Assembly: GCA_963932145.1 (NCBI GenBank)
Contig: OZ010580.1
Span: 33,623,167-33,687,166 of the forward strand
From: Acanthosepion lycidas
Lineage: Eukaryota; Mollusca; Cephalopoda; Sepiida; Sepiidae
Length of the DNA stretch: 64,000 nucleotides
Reading direction: 5' to 3'
Shown here: positions 44,143-56,514 of the stretch, piece by piece
How positions within the stretch are numbered: position 1 is the first letter of the stretch
Layout: every line of letters begins with the position of its first letter
Position numbers and translations under genes: made by a program
Notes under the pieces: generated by a model
The model's input: only the letters and a program-made list of their open reading frames with translations
What the model was told of the DNA's origin: nothing
Databases searched by the model: none

Positions 44143-47136
44143 TCTGGTTTGTTTAAGAACATTTCTCTTTTAAGATTTAATTGTATTAAAAAATCTTTTT
44201 ATATTCGCTATTTGAAAATCATACTTTATTTTGACTAAATATTCACTGAAAGAAAGGCACACATCACAAAGATGTATACAGTAAACTCTTTAAAATGGTA
44301 CATGAAAAAAGAAACCAGGAAATTAAATATAATTTTAGAAGCAAAAGTAAAAATATCCCTTATTCTTCATTGGTACAAATTTATATTCTCAGTCAATCAG
44401 CTGTACAACAGAACTCAATGTTGGTGTGTATATAAAAAAAGATCCCCCCCCCCAAAAAAATGCATTACAGACAAACCTCTCATCTATGGACCCCCCCCCA
44501 ATCAACAGACTTCAGATGCAACGGACAAAAACTGCAGGCAAAATAAAAAATCCGCAGGAAAAAAAACTTCCAGATCATCAGCAATGTATTTAAAGAATTG
44601 CGGGCTTAGTAGAATGAGTCATTAGTTCTTAAAGTGACTGCTTGGCAGCGGTGATGGGCTTTTGAACTGTAAACAAAGATGGGTGTACAGTATATAAAGT
44701 ATGATACATTAGCATGTGTGTGAGAAAGTAGTTGTAAGAAATCTATTATTTTTGTTGTTTTGATTAATATATCTATATTAAGTATATTTTTTATTTATGC
44801 CATATATACATATTTATAGTATTTACATTATGATCATAATTAGTGGTAGTTACTATAGCTGTTTTATAACTCAAAAATAATCCCTTCCAATCTATGAACA
44901 ATTAGCTTTAATGGATCACCCCATTCTCTTATTAGTCTGTTGATGAGAGTTTTGTCTGTATTTTGAAGTTTAATTTGAGACTGGATACATATCTTAATAT
45001 AACACCTGTGTTTACAGCACTTCAGCATATAAATCTTTGACAGCATAAATAGAAAATATACCTAATTACACATTTTTGATGAGTGTAAAGTTAAAATTAC
45101 GTTTTTGTTTTTTTAACAATGTCTTATTCCTATTTTGTTGACTTTTTTTGACTGCTCTCATCCAAACCTTACCAGTTTTACAGTCACAAGAAAATGTCTC
45201 TTTCACACATGCAGACTTGTAAGTTTATCAGACATAAAATACAGTGCTTACCAAAAACTTTTGCAAGAGATGAATATGTGGTAATGTGGAGATGAGAGCT
45301 TTGACCAGTCATTGTCCTACTATTTGGCATTTATTATAACAAGTTTGCCATTCAAGCTGGTGTCATGCAAATACATGACTTACAATAGATAATGGCATAC
45401 AAGCTGAAACAGTTTGATATATGATTAAAATTGGAGGGTTGACAGTAGTAAACAATTTCTGAAATCGAAATGCCTTCTCCAAATATCAACAAAAAAATGG
45501 TGGGGGGGGGGAGAAAGATAATCAGAAAAACACAATACATCTGAATAATGTTTTGTTTGACTAGACATTTTAACAAAAAAATTGTAAGCATTGATAATAT
45601 TTTTTTGGACTTCATGAGAAAACCAAACAGATAAAAATATCTATGAAGCCATTAGTGATTAAGTTAATCCAAGATAGTTGTTCAGAAGTTAATCCTTTTG
45701 AACATCTCCAAGAAAAGTTGTCTTCTTTTTGAAATATTGATATTACAAATGCTGTCAAACTTTTTGAAAAAGATATTTTATGATAAGCATATAACCAAAT
45801 ATTAATGCTTTTATTTTTCTTATATTCTCTTGTAAAATTTCTGTATTAACTACCAAAATCAATTTCTCAGTTTCAACTTTTATGCACTCACATATTATCA
45901 ACATAAAAACATTCGATTGATCTTGTATTGAAAAAATCTTTTAACAAACACTACAATTTATGACTGTCATACTAATGAAAATATTATCATTTAAACAAAA
46001 CTGAATTTTCTTGGGAATAAAAAAACAAGTATTTTTTTCTAGCTATTGACATTAGGAAGATGCACTAAGCTCATCCCTGCCTTCATGGGTGAAATTTATA
46101 GTTTTGATGTGCATCCAAACCCAGAGATGTTTTTAAAAAGAAAGTGGTGTAATTCCTCACATCTTGGAAATGAATGGTTGACAACAAGAAATATAGATTA
46201 CGTAATTTTTGTCTGAAATTTTAGTTCTGAATCTAAATTGTCAAAGTAAATTAAAGACGTTCACATATATTTAGGTCAGTTTAGGAAGTGCAAGGATAAA
46301 TTAGAATCACACTTTCAAGCCACAAGAGAAGGACTTTGAGTGAAAACTGTGAATTGATATGTTCAGTTATATAGGAATTCACTAAACACTGACAAGGTAT
46401 GAATTGGAGTTTTTGAAACCCCTTTTCTACTGGATTGACCAATACAAATACTTTATATTATTTTATTATATTATGAAATCTACTGATTATACTAGGGAAT
46501 TTTTGGATATGAATCTAAAGTAGAATATGTAGATAAAAAAAAGTGTAGTAATGTTATCACTAAAGTTCACTCTACATAATCAATAATATTGATATAAATT
46601 TGTAATTAAGGACTGACCCAAAACTAGTGATTATGTGATTAAAATTTTTTTTTCCCAGTAAGAATTATTGTACAATATGTGATATTATCTGCCATGTTGA
46701 TTCAACGAAGAATGAATAAGGGATTCAAAATATGAATATTTTGAAATAAGAAATAATGCAGTTTTATATTGTTCAACTTTCAAATAATACTAACAAAGAC
46801 AATAAGAATAATTATTATCTTTTGATGTGTTTTATTTGTTAATTAATAAATGGTTATTGTGCAAATTTCACTCAAGGCTTTAAAATAGTTTGTCAAAAAA
46901 AAATCAAACTAATATTTAAATATTTTTTGGTGCTGGATTATTAAAAAAAAACATTGATTTCAGTTAAGACATCCCCCCTCCCCCACTCCAAACCCACTTT
47001 ATTATGGAAATATGATGGTCGGTTTATGGTTGAAAGTCTGTTACAAGTTCAGATAAACATACATACATAGACATTTATTCACCACCCCTCTCTTTTTCAT
47101 TTTTATAATTTGGGAATTTAATAAACATGCACACAT

Positions 47137-47209
<73 letters not shown>

Positions 47210-47756
47210 TTGTGTACAATTATTTTCTTGGTGATGGATTAAAATGACTGAATACATCCAGGAAATTTCTTTCAATAACTCATTATTCTACCACCAAACA
47301 AATATGATATTGTGACGGATCAGAACCACTGTACATTCAATGATAAATAGTAATTTGAATGCTGGTCTCTTAACTTGGTAGGACAAGAAGCACCTAGGGA
47401 TATAATTAGCTGTCAATCTATGGTTATTGATATACACACACGCACACACACACACACACATTGTACTGGTTAATGTTATTGGATATCATTCTTTGTTTTT
47501 TTATTTATTTATTATTTTTTTTCTGAATGTTACAACCAAGTAAATATTTTGTATATGATTCTGTTCAACTATTTTCATACTGGTTTTTTGCTTTACACTT
47601 TCTTAGGTATTATGTTATAATCAAAGACATTTCTTTTTTTTTTTTTTCCAAAGAGAAAAATAACAAAAATGATATTTCTGTTTTTCAATGCAACTCTTAA
47701 TGGCAGATAGACCAATCAGTTTAGATGGGGCAAAAAACTCCTCAGCTTCTAATTGG
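43576..47756. other. Long AT-rich stretch, no gene seen
   Basis: Contains an A-run of about 29 at 44111-44139, two C-runs (near 44447 and 44492) and the microsatellite at 47143. The right end may include 3' UTR of the SLCO gene. Confidence 0.55.
47143..47203. repeat. (TA)n microsatellite, about 30 units
   Basis: TA array followed by TG units. A (CA)n tract lies at 47438-47460. Confidence 0.96.
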
Positions 47757-47762
47757 TTTATT
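47757..47762 (-). other. Candidate polyadenylation signal of the SLCO gene
   Basis: The minus strand reads AATAAA about 82 bases after the stop at 47844. Other AATAAA matches occur further down around 47500, so the true 3' end could be longer. Confidence 0.4.
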
Positions 47763-47843
47763 GTTTATCCCTTCTATATTTTTCTCTTCTTGAACCCCAT
47801 CCTGCCAAAAATCAAACTTTTTTTTTTATGTTGAAAGTTTTCA

Positions 47844-48095
47844 TCATAAATGGGATTCATATGATTCTGCATTTTGTGACGGATCTCCGCTGGATTTTTG
47901 TTCACATTCTGTTTGCTTTTTGGGATTGGTATTTGATGTTAATTTGGTTGATTCTGTGATAGTTGCTGTCATGTTGGCAACAGTTTCTTGAAGTTTTTCT
48001 TCTTCTTTAGGCACCACATTGCCAGGGTTGGGTGGGTTTTCTGAATCCTTGCCTAATTTATTGATGGAACAAACTGAATCCACATAATCACGCAC
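47844..48095 (-). CDS. SLCO: Terminal coding exon of an SLCO/OATP organic anion transporter (cytoplasmic tail)
   Basis: Seen: the minus strand has a pyrimidine-rich acceptor ending ctacag just above 48095, then an open frame of 83 codons and a stop at 47844. It starts with VRDYVDSVCS, is hydrophilic and rich in Glu, Lys, Thr and Asn, has no membrane segment, and ends Tyr-Glu-Ser-His-Leu. The phase-0 start matches the phase-0 end of the exon at 50262. Known: OATP proteins end in a variable cytoplasmic tail after the twelfth helix, and several mammalian members carry C-terminal PDZ ligands that help hold them at the plasma membrane. Inference: this is that tail, and Ser-His-Leu fits a class I PDZ ligand (Ser at -2, Leu at 0). 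Tail sequences are poorly conserved, so the assignment rests on splice continuity rather than similarity. Confidence 0.82.
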   Translation of the reverse strand: MRDYVDSVCSINKLGKDSENPPNPGNVVPKEEEKLQETVANMTATITESTKLTSNTNPKKQTECEQKSSGDPSQNAESYESHL

Positions 48096-48310
48096 CTGTA
48101 GCAAAAGAAAATATGAAAACATTAACATGGATTACAGTTGGGATTGTTGCAGGTGGTTATGCATTTCCCAACTTGTTTCAGGCATTAATAATGTTGGTGT
48201 TTGAAATAACACGCTGTCTCCTGAAAATACCCACAACAAAAATGGCAGACTCTGGATGTGAGTTAGTGTAAACAAATGTAAAGAAACTTCAAGAACCAAT
48301 AAATAAATAA

Positions 48311-48314
<4 letters not shown>

Positions 48315-48348
<34 letters not shown>
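48315..48348. repeat. (TA)n microsatellite
   Basis: Inside the SLCO terminal intron; a second short tract is at 48567-48590. Confidence 0.95.
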
Positions 48349-48355
<7 letters not shown>

Positions 48356-48384
48356 AGCAAATATATGGATATAGATCCGACAGT

Positions 48385-48565
48385 ATGAAGAAAAATATAC
48401 GGAAAAAACAAACAAAAATCCTTATAATATATAACATATTTTATGAATATGTCCTGAAGATGGTTTATTAGACCGAAACATCCGACGTTGACATTATATT
48501 AACATTAAAACAGCATAATTGCATATAAGGATTTTTGTTTGTTTTTTCCGTATATTTTTCTTCAT
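48385..48565. repeat. Perfect 42-bp inverted repeat with a 97-bp loop
   Basis: 48385-48426 (atgaagaaaaatatacggaa, aaaacaaacaaaaatcctta) is the exact inverse of 48524-48565. The loop holds tcctgaagatggtttattag and accgaaacatccgacg, the same CTGAAGA...GAAAC arrangement as the repeats at 43 kb. (TA)n tracts lie on both sides. Inside an SLCO intron. Confidence 0.85.
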
Positions 48566-50261
48566 GTATATATATATATATATATATATAAACAAATGAT
48601 AATATATTAACAAGAAAGGTTACAAGTGACAAAGACAATGATGTGTGTAACAAATGAATATGAAAAACTTTTTGGTTCAAAGTATGTGTAGTGAGTGCAT
48701 TGTTCATGTGGTTCCCAAAGGAAAGCGCATTCTCTGTGAAAGGTTTACATGTTGACAAATAAGCAGATAAGGTAAGGATTGAGTGAGGAAAATTTTGCAG
48801 TAGTGGTTTTGAAAATTAGGAGGCGTTAACCTGACAGGAGGGATAAAATTACTTCATAACAAATAAGAGTTGAAAGGTTATGAAAAAACACTCTAGGCAT
48901 ATGTTATAATTTTTTTACAACTTTTTGGCAATTTGATTCCTTCAATAAACCAGATGATAAATATTAAAGCAAACATAAGAAAGACTATATTCTGTGGATG
49001 ATCAAATGCCTTCTAAACTCCCCAATTATTCCTGTCATATATTTTATATATATTAATTCCTATTGTATGGAGAAAGTCACTTATTTTGACCACATTGGAC
49101 AGGGTCTTTTAGGTAACCAGTTGATAACTTTTAAGTAAAAGATTTAAAAATTGGAGAGGTTTCCATTCATTATTAAACATAGCTTTATATTATAAAAAAA
49201 AAAAGAAGGCAAACATGGATAAATATGCCTGCAATAAGACCTAGTATCAAAAGGATGCTCCTCCCCATGACACTGCTTTTTTAACTACTTTCACTCTTTG
49301 GCAATGTTTATTGTTTTCAAAAGCAATGATTAGAATTGAAATTAAAACCTAAACACATGATGAAAGTGAATTTATACATTTTTTTTTTTTCATGCTTGAG
49401 AATTTACAACAAAAATACTAAATACTATTTATTAGATTGTTTATTTACAAGAATAATTTTATCTTTAAAACATTCTAAAAACTAATACAATTAGAACTAA
49501 TGCAATGTAATATTTATTATTTACCAATTTATAAAGAAATAAATCTGAAAACAATTTTTTTTATTCATAAATTTATAAACATTTATGAAATTATTAAAAT
49601 ATGTAGACTAACTATAAGGAAATCCTTATTTACCATTTTTATACAGTGAATCAATTGGCAATTAGCTGATGTTTTACCAACCATTCATATAAATAATAGT
49701 GTAAATAAACAATCTAATAAATAATAGATAGGAAAAGACAATAAGAAGGCATTTTTAAAAGCAAAAGCTAAAATAAAAACAACCGGTTTCGTCGCAGGAC
49801 TTATCAAGTTATTTATTCTGGGAATTTAAAAGCGTGTAAATTAATTTTAATTAACGAATGTAATTGAATGGGGGTGGAAAAAAAAAAAAAAATTTATGAA
49901 TTTCAAGAGACTAGCGTCCAATAATATTCAGACCCAGCAAGCATTCCCTCTGTTTACAAAGGGAATTCTCACGAGATCCGATATACAAGGACTCCAGGAC
50001 CTTGAGGTGAAATGTGGAGTGGGACCTAGATAAAATAATAAATCGGTCACCACTAAAATTTTCCAATCTAATAAATATTTAGTGTTTATTTTTGCTGTAA
50101 ATTCTCAAGAACATACATGTAAAAAAAAAAAAAAACTTTTTTGATCAAATCTCCTTGGTAATTCTAATCAATACAATAATTTCCATTATTGTCAAGATGA
50201 GAATAAGAAAGTGAAGAAAAAGAAGCAGAACTTTATTCTGATTCAATCTGATAATACTTAC

Positions 50262-50362
50262 CGTCATTGATACTTTTGTGTCATGTCGAATTTTCCTTCG
50301 TATCAATAACCACACAATGAAGAATAAAAGGGTACCCAGTACTTTCAGGCCAGCAGAAATAC
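50262..50362 (-). CDS. SLCO: Penultimate exon of the SLCO/OATP transporter (last transmembrane helix)
   Basis: Seen: a 101-bp exon on the minus strand between an AG acceptor (just above 50362) and a GTAAGT donor (50261-50256). Two bases complete a Gly codon begun in the exon at 60257; 33 codons follow, in phase 0. The peptide starts ISAGLKVLG, runs through a hydrophobic stretch (TLLFFIVWLL) and ends in a basic patch (IRRKIRHDTK). Known: OATP/SLCO transporters are twelve-helix plasma membrane carriers of bile salts, conjugated steroids, hormones and other organic anions; an AGLK-like motif opens helix 12 in the SLCO5A type. Inference: this exon encodes helix 12 and the start of the cytoplasmic tail, the RRK patch fitting the positive-inside rule. 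The polypyrimidine tract before the acceptor is weak. Confidence 0.85.
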
Positions 50363-51287
50363 CTTTCAAATAGAACAAATACAGCAAATAAATGTTACTG
50401 TAATTTATAAAATGAATGTATTTCAATACATGGTATTGTTTTTTTTTCTTTCTTTATGCTTTAAAAAAATAAAGTGAAAATAATTTGAATATATTTTGAT
50501 TTCTTTTATTCATTGGCCAAGTGCATTTTGACAATATATTAAACTAAAAAAAAAATAAAAAAAAAATAATCCTATTCAGAATATCTGAGAATGTTTTGCA
50601 ATAATATCAATTGAAATCTGAAATGTTTCTCAAAATAAAAAAAGGAAATACCATTCTTTAAAGAATGGCATTTTATCCTCACTGGGTGCTCCACACCTTC
50701 AGCTATGCTTAGAAAATTATTACCATTCTTTAAGGACATTTCTATAGAATTAATGAATGATTGTCTTGTTTTAACAGCATATCAACCCTATCAGTCATTT
50801 AATACCAAAAAGATATTTTTCCCTGACAAATATCTGGGTCATTGGTTTTATGGAATTTAAATGTAAACAATTAAAGAAGCATACAAAAATGTGGATTTAT
50901 ACAACAGACTATTTTTTTTTTTTTTATAGTGGAAACTGTAGGGAAAGTTTTCAGTATCTATTGGTATGTCCATTTTCTTTTTCTGGTCCAGAAGTAAGTT
51001 AGAATAAGTAAGGATTAGCATTGTTGTAATGGTCCAGCTCAAGCCAGCCTTACATTGGGTTGGAATGACCAAAGTAAAGCTTGTACTTACTTCATCATTT
51101 AAACAGGATTTTAATCAGCCTTGTATTGAGTTGAAATGACCAAAATAAAGGTTTATTTACTTCATAGGTAGAAGTTTTGAAAGGCACATTAAAAAATCTA
51201 TTAAGATTGGCAGTCTTCCTTTGAGACACATTTGGTTTTAGATCTTGTCTGATTCTGTGTTCCTATTGGCTGTATGAATGAACACTG

Positions 51288-51710
51288 CTCTTAAGTGTTC
51301 CTTTTTAATAAACGCTTTTCTAATAGGAGATTCCAGGTGAACCAGCTGGTTTATTGTATGCCTGTTCTTTCTAAACATGGACTGAAAGTTTGTAATTGTG
51401 TTGCTAAATTCAAGGAATCAGTAAAGTTCAATATTAATCATCTGTTCAAGAGTTTTGCAAAGACAGCTAGTAAGGGCAATTAGATGATAGTCTGAAGGAT
51501 TTTGTATTTGTGCCTATGGAACTTTTTTTTTTCTCCCAGAGACTGGGAATATTGCCACTGGTCTTTATATTGTTATATATATCCAGTAAGTAGTTGAAGA
51601 TATCTGGTAAGTTTTTCAAGAATTCATAATGTATTTCATCAGGGCCAGCAGCATAGTTACGTGATTTATTTAGGGAGGTCTAAAAATCTGATAAATGATA
51701 AAGGTTGTAA

Positions 51711-51745
<35 letters not shown>

Positions 51746-52110
51746 TTGTTTGTATAGAATTTTAGTTTCTTCATTTCTTTTAATATCCTTGAATTGTTTA
51801 AAATAGTTATTTCATGAGGAAATTTAAAAAAATACTTTTGGTTAGTAGATTTTAGTTGGTAATTTTACTGTTTTCAATTGATTTGTCTTCTACGACTTAT
51901 CAACCATTCTTTACTGTTGTTTTGTGATAAATATTTCAAGGGAATAAGTTTGTATTTGCAGAAGATTTTATTCCAAACAGATTTGGTACTGGAATTGGAT
52001 AAAAAGTTTTTTTCCATGAACTTTTCTTGGTGTTTTTAATTGTTCTTTATGCTTTTAGCATATCTTGAAGGATTTACATTTTCAGTGGTTGGTTGCAATT
52101 TAAATTTACA
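51288..52110 (-). mobile_element. Jockey-like LINE, N-terminal part of the RT domain
   Basis: Minus-strand translation gives an upstream linker with SVWNKIFCKYKLIPLKYLS, then AAGPDEIHYEFLKNLPD, a LLDIYNNIKTSGNIPSLWE segment, a decayed FRLSSNCPY (usually YRPI), then NKPAGSPGISY-like residues matching the motif just before the finger-palm region. Known: the GPDGI-hxxLK, TGxxPxxW and YRPI blocks are the first RT motifs of Jockey/I-type LINEs. Several stops and frame changes, and a 32-base T-run (51713-51744) splits the linker from the RT block. No catalytic Asp-Asp box is present in this piece. Confidence 0.75.
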
Positions 52111-52308
52111 GTTCAGTGTGTCATAATCTAAAAGCTTAGATAGGATTAAAACATGTATCAATATGGTGATTTCTTTTTGTTTTTCAATGATAATGTTATT
52201 AAGCTTATCATACAATATGAAAGGAACTTATTTAAAATAAATAGACAAAACTTGTCTATATTATTTAATGAAACATGCATCAATGAAAAATTGCTGTGTA
52301 AATACACA

Positions 52309-52311
<3 letters not shown>

Positions 52312-52347
<36 letters not shown>
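52312..52347. repeat. (TA)n microsatellite
   Basis: About 18 TA units in an SLCO intron. Confidence 0.95.
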
Positions 52348-52350
<3 letters not shown>

Positions 52351-52679
52351 TTATTTTTTTTTGTACACAAGTATTAGGGCCTGTTTTCATTAGATGATTG
52401 ATCAGATTGGTCATCTCTGACTGCTCATCTAGTCTGAGTAGAGGCCAATGTAAAGTGTTTCAGTTCACATGAATGATGGTTTACCAAAGTCAGAGACTGC
52501 TCAGTCACCAGGATCCTGTCTACAAGCGTCACAGGTTGAAACCCGTGATAAACAGCTGGCCCGATTTGATGGATGACTGAGTTTGTTTACTCCTCTGCAG
52601 AGGTGCAGTTGGTATATTCATGGATCCAGCCAACTGGGTAATTAATGAATAAATAATTAAGCTCCAGGAAAGTGATTCA

Positions 52680-53320
52680 TTGCACCTTCTTGTGCTCACA
52701 TTCTCAGCTGATATGAAGTGGAAAGATTATAATGAATCCATTGCTAAGTCAGCTCAATATGTTGGACGAGACAATTTTTCTCTCCAGAATCTATCTTACA
52801 TATCTTTAAGTCTACCATTTGTCCATGCTTAGAATATGGCTGCCATATATGGTATAGTTCCCCTTCTATTTATCTTGAGCTCCTTGATAAGATCCAAAGA
52901 AGAATTAGCAATATTATTTATCCTCATTTGGCGGCTCTGCTCCAGTCAGTTTCCCACCATCTTAAGGTTGATTCTCTGTCTTTTCTATAAATACTTCCAT
53001 GGTAATTGTTCAGATTGACTCTTCACTATGGTACCTAGAGTTTTTGAATTTAAGTGCAGCATTACACTGGTGTTGAGATTTCACCAATTTACAGTTGAGC
53101 TAATTAGATGTTCTATGCTAACAGTTTCTTCTCTTGCACTTCTCGCTTGTGGAACTCTCTTCTGGCTCTATGCTTTCCAGCCAACTTTAATCTGTAAAAA
53201 TTTAAATGCAATATCAATTGCTATCTACTGTCCTCCTGATTGCTCTCATCTCTCATCATTATTGTTTCTGTTTCTAATTCTTCCACAACATGTAACCCCC
53301 TGTGTTTTAGTGGCATTACT
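52680..53320 (+). mobile_element. Jockey-like LINE, RT thumb and C-terminus
   Basis: Plus-strand fragment of the main family, starting at an FSADMKWKDYNESIAKSAQ-like segment, then ICPCLEYGCHIWYS-like and DKIQRRISNII-like blocks and the C-terminal region down to the UTR match cccctgtgttttagtggcat. It ends at about 53320 without a poly(A). Broken into several frames; inside an SLCO intron, opposite to the gene. Confidence 0.75.
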
Positions 53321-54839
53321 GCACATATATTCCAAGATTTGCAAGAATACATCTCAATTTTTAATATATTGTAGAATCTAGTAAACAATTTAGCCCAAAA
53401 TGGTGAAATTTGTGGCTAATATTGAACCAGTTTGGTATGTCCAAAATCTTTTACTCTACACTTTTAGTCCATTTGACAACATTGGGATGGAAACTCTCTC
53501 CCTACTCTTATATATATTTGACTTACAATTGTAAAAGTGAAATGAATTGCATAAAAATCTTTATTAATTTAGTAATCAATGAACAAAAAAAATTGTTTTG
53601 TTTTTTATTATTAATTTGAGATTTCCCCTTCAAGATTTAATATCTTGGACATTGATGGCTTTGGGGATAGTTAAATTAGAATTTTTATATTTTCAAAATA
53701 CTATCATCATCAGTCATAGCTACTAGTGTTTTTGCTACCCACTTCTTACAAGGAATACAATATTACAATGCACATTAACCCCTTAAAGTTTTTATATATA
53801 TATATATAGTCAATGATGAAATTATTTGTAAACCCATCAATTTTTAATATTTTTCCATTTCTCAGAATCTAATGCCTGTGATTCCAGTTTCTTTTTTTCT
53901 GTGTTTCTGTTGATGTGGTAGAACTCCTTACTGATAAATTATGAAATAAAAGTACAATTGTGTTATATTTATTTTTTAAAACAAAACTGGGGATATGTAA
54001 AAAAAAAAACAAAGATGTTACCTCTTTATTTTCTAGATTCGGAAACTTTTTAATATTTCAATTCTAACAAATGTGAGGAGTCATAAAAAATGCCATGTCA
54101 ACAGAAATACGGTTCATTTTTCTTTTAACAAATGTAAAAAAATGCAATGTCTTTTTAAATTACTTTGTTTTACATAGTTTAAGTTATTATTAGAAAAGTA
54201 GTAGACTAAGAATTAAAAATCCGATAAAATTTCACTATTAAAAACTGAAATGTTATAATACTTTTAATTCTAAGTCTATTTTGCTTAATAAAACTTCAAC
54301 TTTCTAAACAAAAAATAGAACATTGCATTGTTTTACTACTGTGAAAACTTGTAAATTGAAAAAAATGCCATTTTTGAACTTATAATTTGAAAAGTAACAA
54401 TTTTATGTCTGTATTAAAGTTAAACCTGTAAGATTAAAAAAAAAAACAAAAAACAATTGGTTCTCCTAATTATTTAATTTTTTTTCACTAACAGTTCAGA
54501 CATGAAAAATCAAAATCAAAGAACTGACACAAAAGTCTGGACTTTTCACATAGGTGTGAAAAAACTGTGGATTCCCAAAATTCGCTTTATCCAAGCCCAC
54601 ATCAAGCCATTTAAAAATGTTCAATTTTTTTTTTTCACACCTTTTGCTCATGTCTTGTAAGTGGGTTTTATCTCCACCAGCTGACAGTGATTTTCGAAGA
54701 CAATTTTTTTTTTTATTACTGGATGGTTGACTTTGAGCCAGCCATAGCAAAAACAAACTGTCTTCATTTGAATCCCATCTTCTTCTGTCTTTGCTTTGTT
54801 TGCAAAAATTATTGAAGTTATGCTATTGCTTTTTTCTTT

Positions 54840-54905
54840 TCTGAAAACTCATCACAAACCTAAAGTGCTGCCCAGGGCAGACCCCAACCCCTAGCTATGC
54901 CACTG
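54840..54905 (-). mobile_element. Possible hAT-like terminus
   Basis: The minus strand from 54905 reads CAGTGGCATAGCTAGGGG, then ttggggtctgccctgggcag. Many animal DNA transposons start CAGTGGCGTAGCTAGGGG. The other end was not located. Confidence 0.45.
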
Positions 54906-54944
54906 ATTGTCATCATTAATAAATTGGGCCAACTGCAGGTAGAT

Positions 54945-55440
54945 GAAACTACAGTTCGTAATCTGTAGATGGTGATATGTATCCTGAATTTATTGACTAG
55001 ATTTCTAAGCTGATTGAGTCTCTTGGAATGGAAGCTGAATATTGCTTCAAATCAAGATCAGTGCTTATCCTTCTACTGTTTTTACCTGTACATATTAGAA
55101 TCGTGAACCTTGTATTTGAACCCACATTAATCAACTTGATTTATTTTACAAATGCTCTCTTTGATCTCTGGAAACACCTTGCAGGATGAAATCTCCAATT
55201 CTGATCTTCTTACCATCAGTAGTATTGAATCATGTTTTATATGATCCCAATTTAGACAGGCTGGTCATGTTATCAGGATAAGTGATGGCAGAATACTTAA
55301 AGTACTCACAGACAGCTTTGTTACAATGTACATAATGTCAGTAGGTCCAGTCTGTGCTTCACAAGCTTGAGACCATCAATGTCCATATTGAAATATCTTG
55401 AAACTTTCAAGAATCACATTGAATGGGTGAGTATCTATCA
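54945..55440 (+). mobile_element. Non-LTR retrotransposon fragment, same family as 10085-11080
   Basis: Plus-strand remains in broken frames: INLIYFTNAL-like, then SNSDLLTISSIES-like, SQFRQAGHVIRISDGRI-like and a closing ETINVHIEIS-like segment, in the order seen at 10530-10850. Strongly decayed and 5'-truncated, inside an SLCO intron. Confidence 0.65.
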
Positions 55441-56514
55441 CCAAAAGAAAAAAAAAATATGAGAATAAGCACTTTAGTTACATTGTCTGATAATACCATC
55501 AGCTACCTAGAGAGTGGACTGGTGTGCAAACCCATGACTGCATTAGTATCTTACAAGATTAAATATAATACTGAAATGATACTGTTGAAATTAATAAGAG
55601 AGTCTATCACCATCTTGCACAAACACACACAAAGAAAGATATGTATGTATGTGTGTGTGTTTTTATTTGATGAGTAATATTGTTTAAATAGTTTTAGATA
55701 ACACATAAAACAAATGCTATATTTGCATTGTATCTCAAGATTTGTGTGTATTGCTGCAATATATTTATCTCTTTTTTTTTATATATATTTTGAAAATATA
55801 TTGTCTGTGCATTTGGAGTAATTTGAATTTGGATCTTTCACTTGCATTTCAAAAGCAATGCAATATTGAAAAAAGTTGTTTCATGAAAACCTCAATATTA
55901 GAAGATTCACTGTTTTGGATGATTATACTATATATTTCACGAGTTTCAAATATTTTTTTCATATCAGTAATTTAAGTTTTACAGAATATTTACTGCAATG
56001 TTTATCATAAAATCTATAAATTGGAAACTTCTCTTCTCTAATATTGTACATAACTGTGTTTCTTAATTTGCTAATGCTTTAATAATTCTGTTAGTTTTTG
56101 TGTGCTTAAGACAGTTTTGAAATAAAAGGACCCAGTGTCAAGGAACACTATGGTTTTACATTCACTCTGTTTATATTTGTAAGAAATTACTTGTCTGTAT
56201 GAAAGATTTGTCTATTAAATTTATATTTTGAATTAAGATACAAAAGAATTTTAAGAAACTTTGATCATCAATATATGCTCAACATCATCTTTCCAATAAG
56301 TGATAAAAATATAGGCTTCATGAATGTTGAATCAGAATGTTTCATATTTTACTTTAAGAATTAACATTTTTTTTCTACTGTTTACTATTTATATGCATGA
56401 TAATTGGTAAAATATTTACTTTCATCACTCAACTGCAACAGAATTGTCATGTGACTGCATACACTCTCAACACCAGGTTTAATGAGTAATGGGCATTTTC
56501 TTTTTAGTGAAAGT

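Larger units (their letters stand above)
48096..50261 (-). other. Intron of the SLCO gene, about 2.2 kb
   Basis: Phase-0 intron between the donor at 50261 and the acceptor at 48097-48096. It contains two (TA)n tracts, a perfect 42-bp inverted repeat at 48385-48565, and otherwise AT-rich DNA (48600-50250) in which I see no gene. Confidence 0.8.

Noticed and set aside
44272-44625. 117-codon plus-strand frame
   Set aside because: Crosses C-runs and A-runs, with composition typical of chance frames; no domain recognised.
54496-54756. 86-codon minus-strand frame
   Set aside because: No domain, contains A-run-encoded Lys stretches, and lies next to a hAT-like terminus; probably transposon interior or chance.
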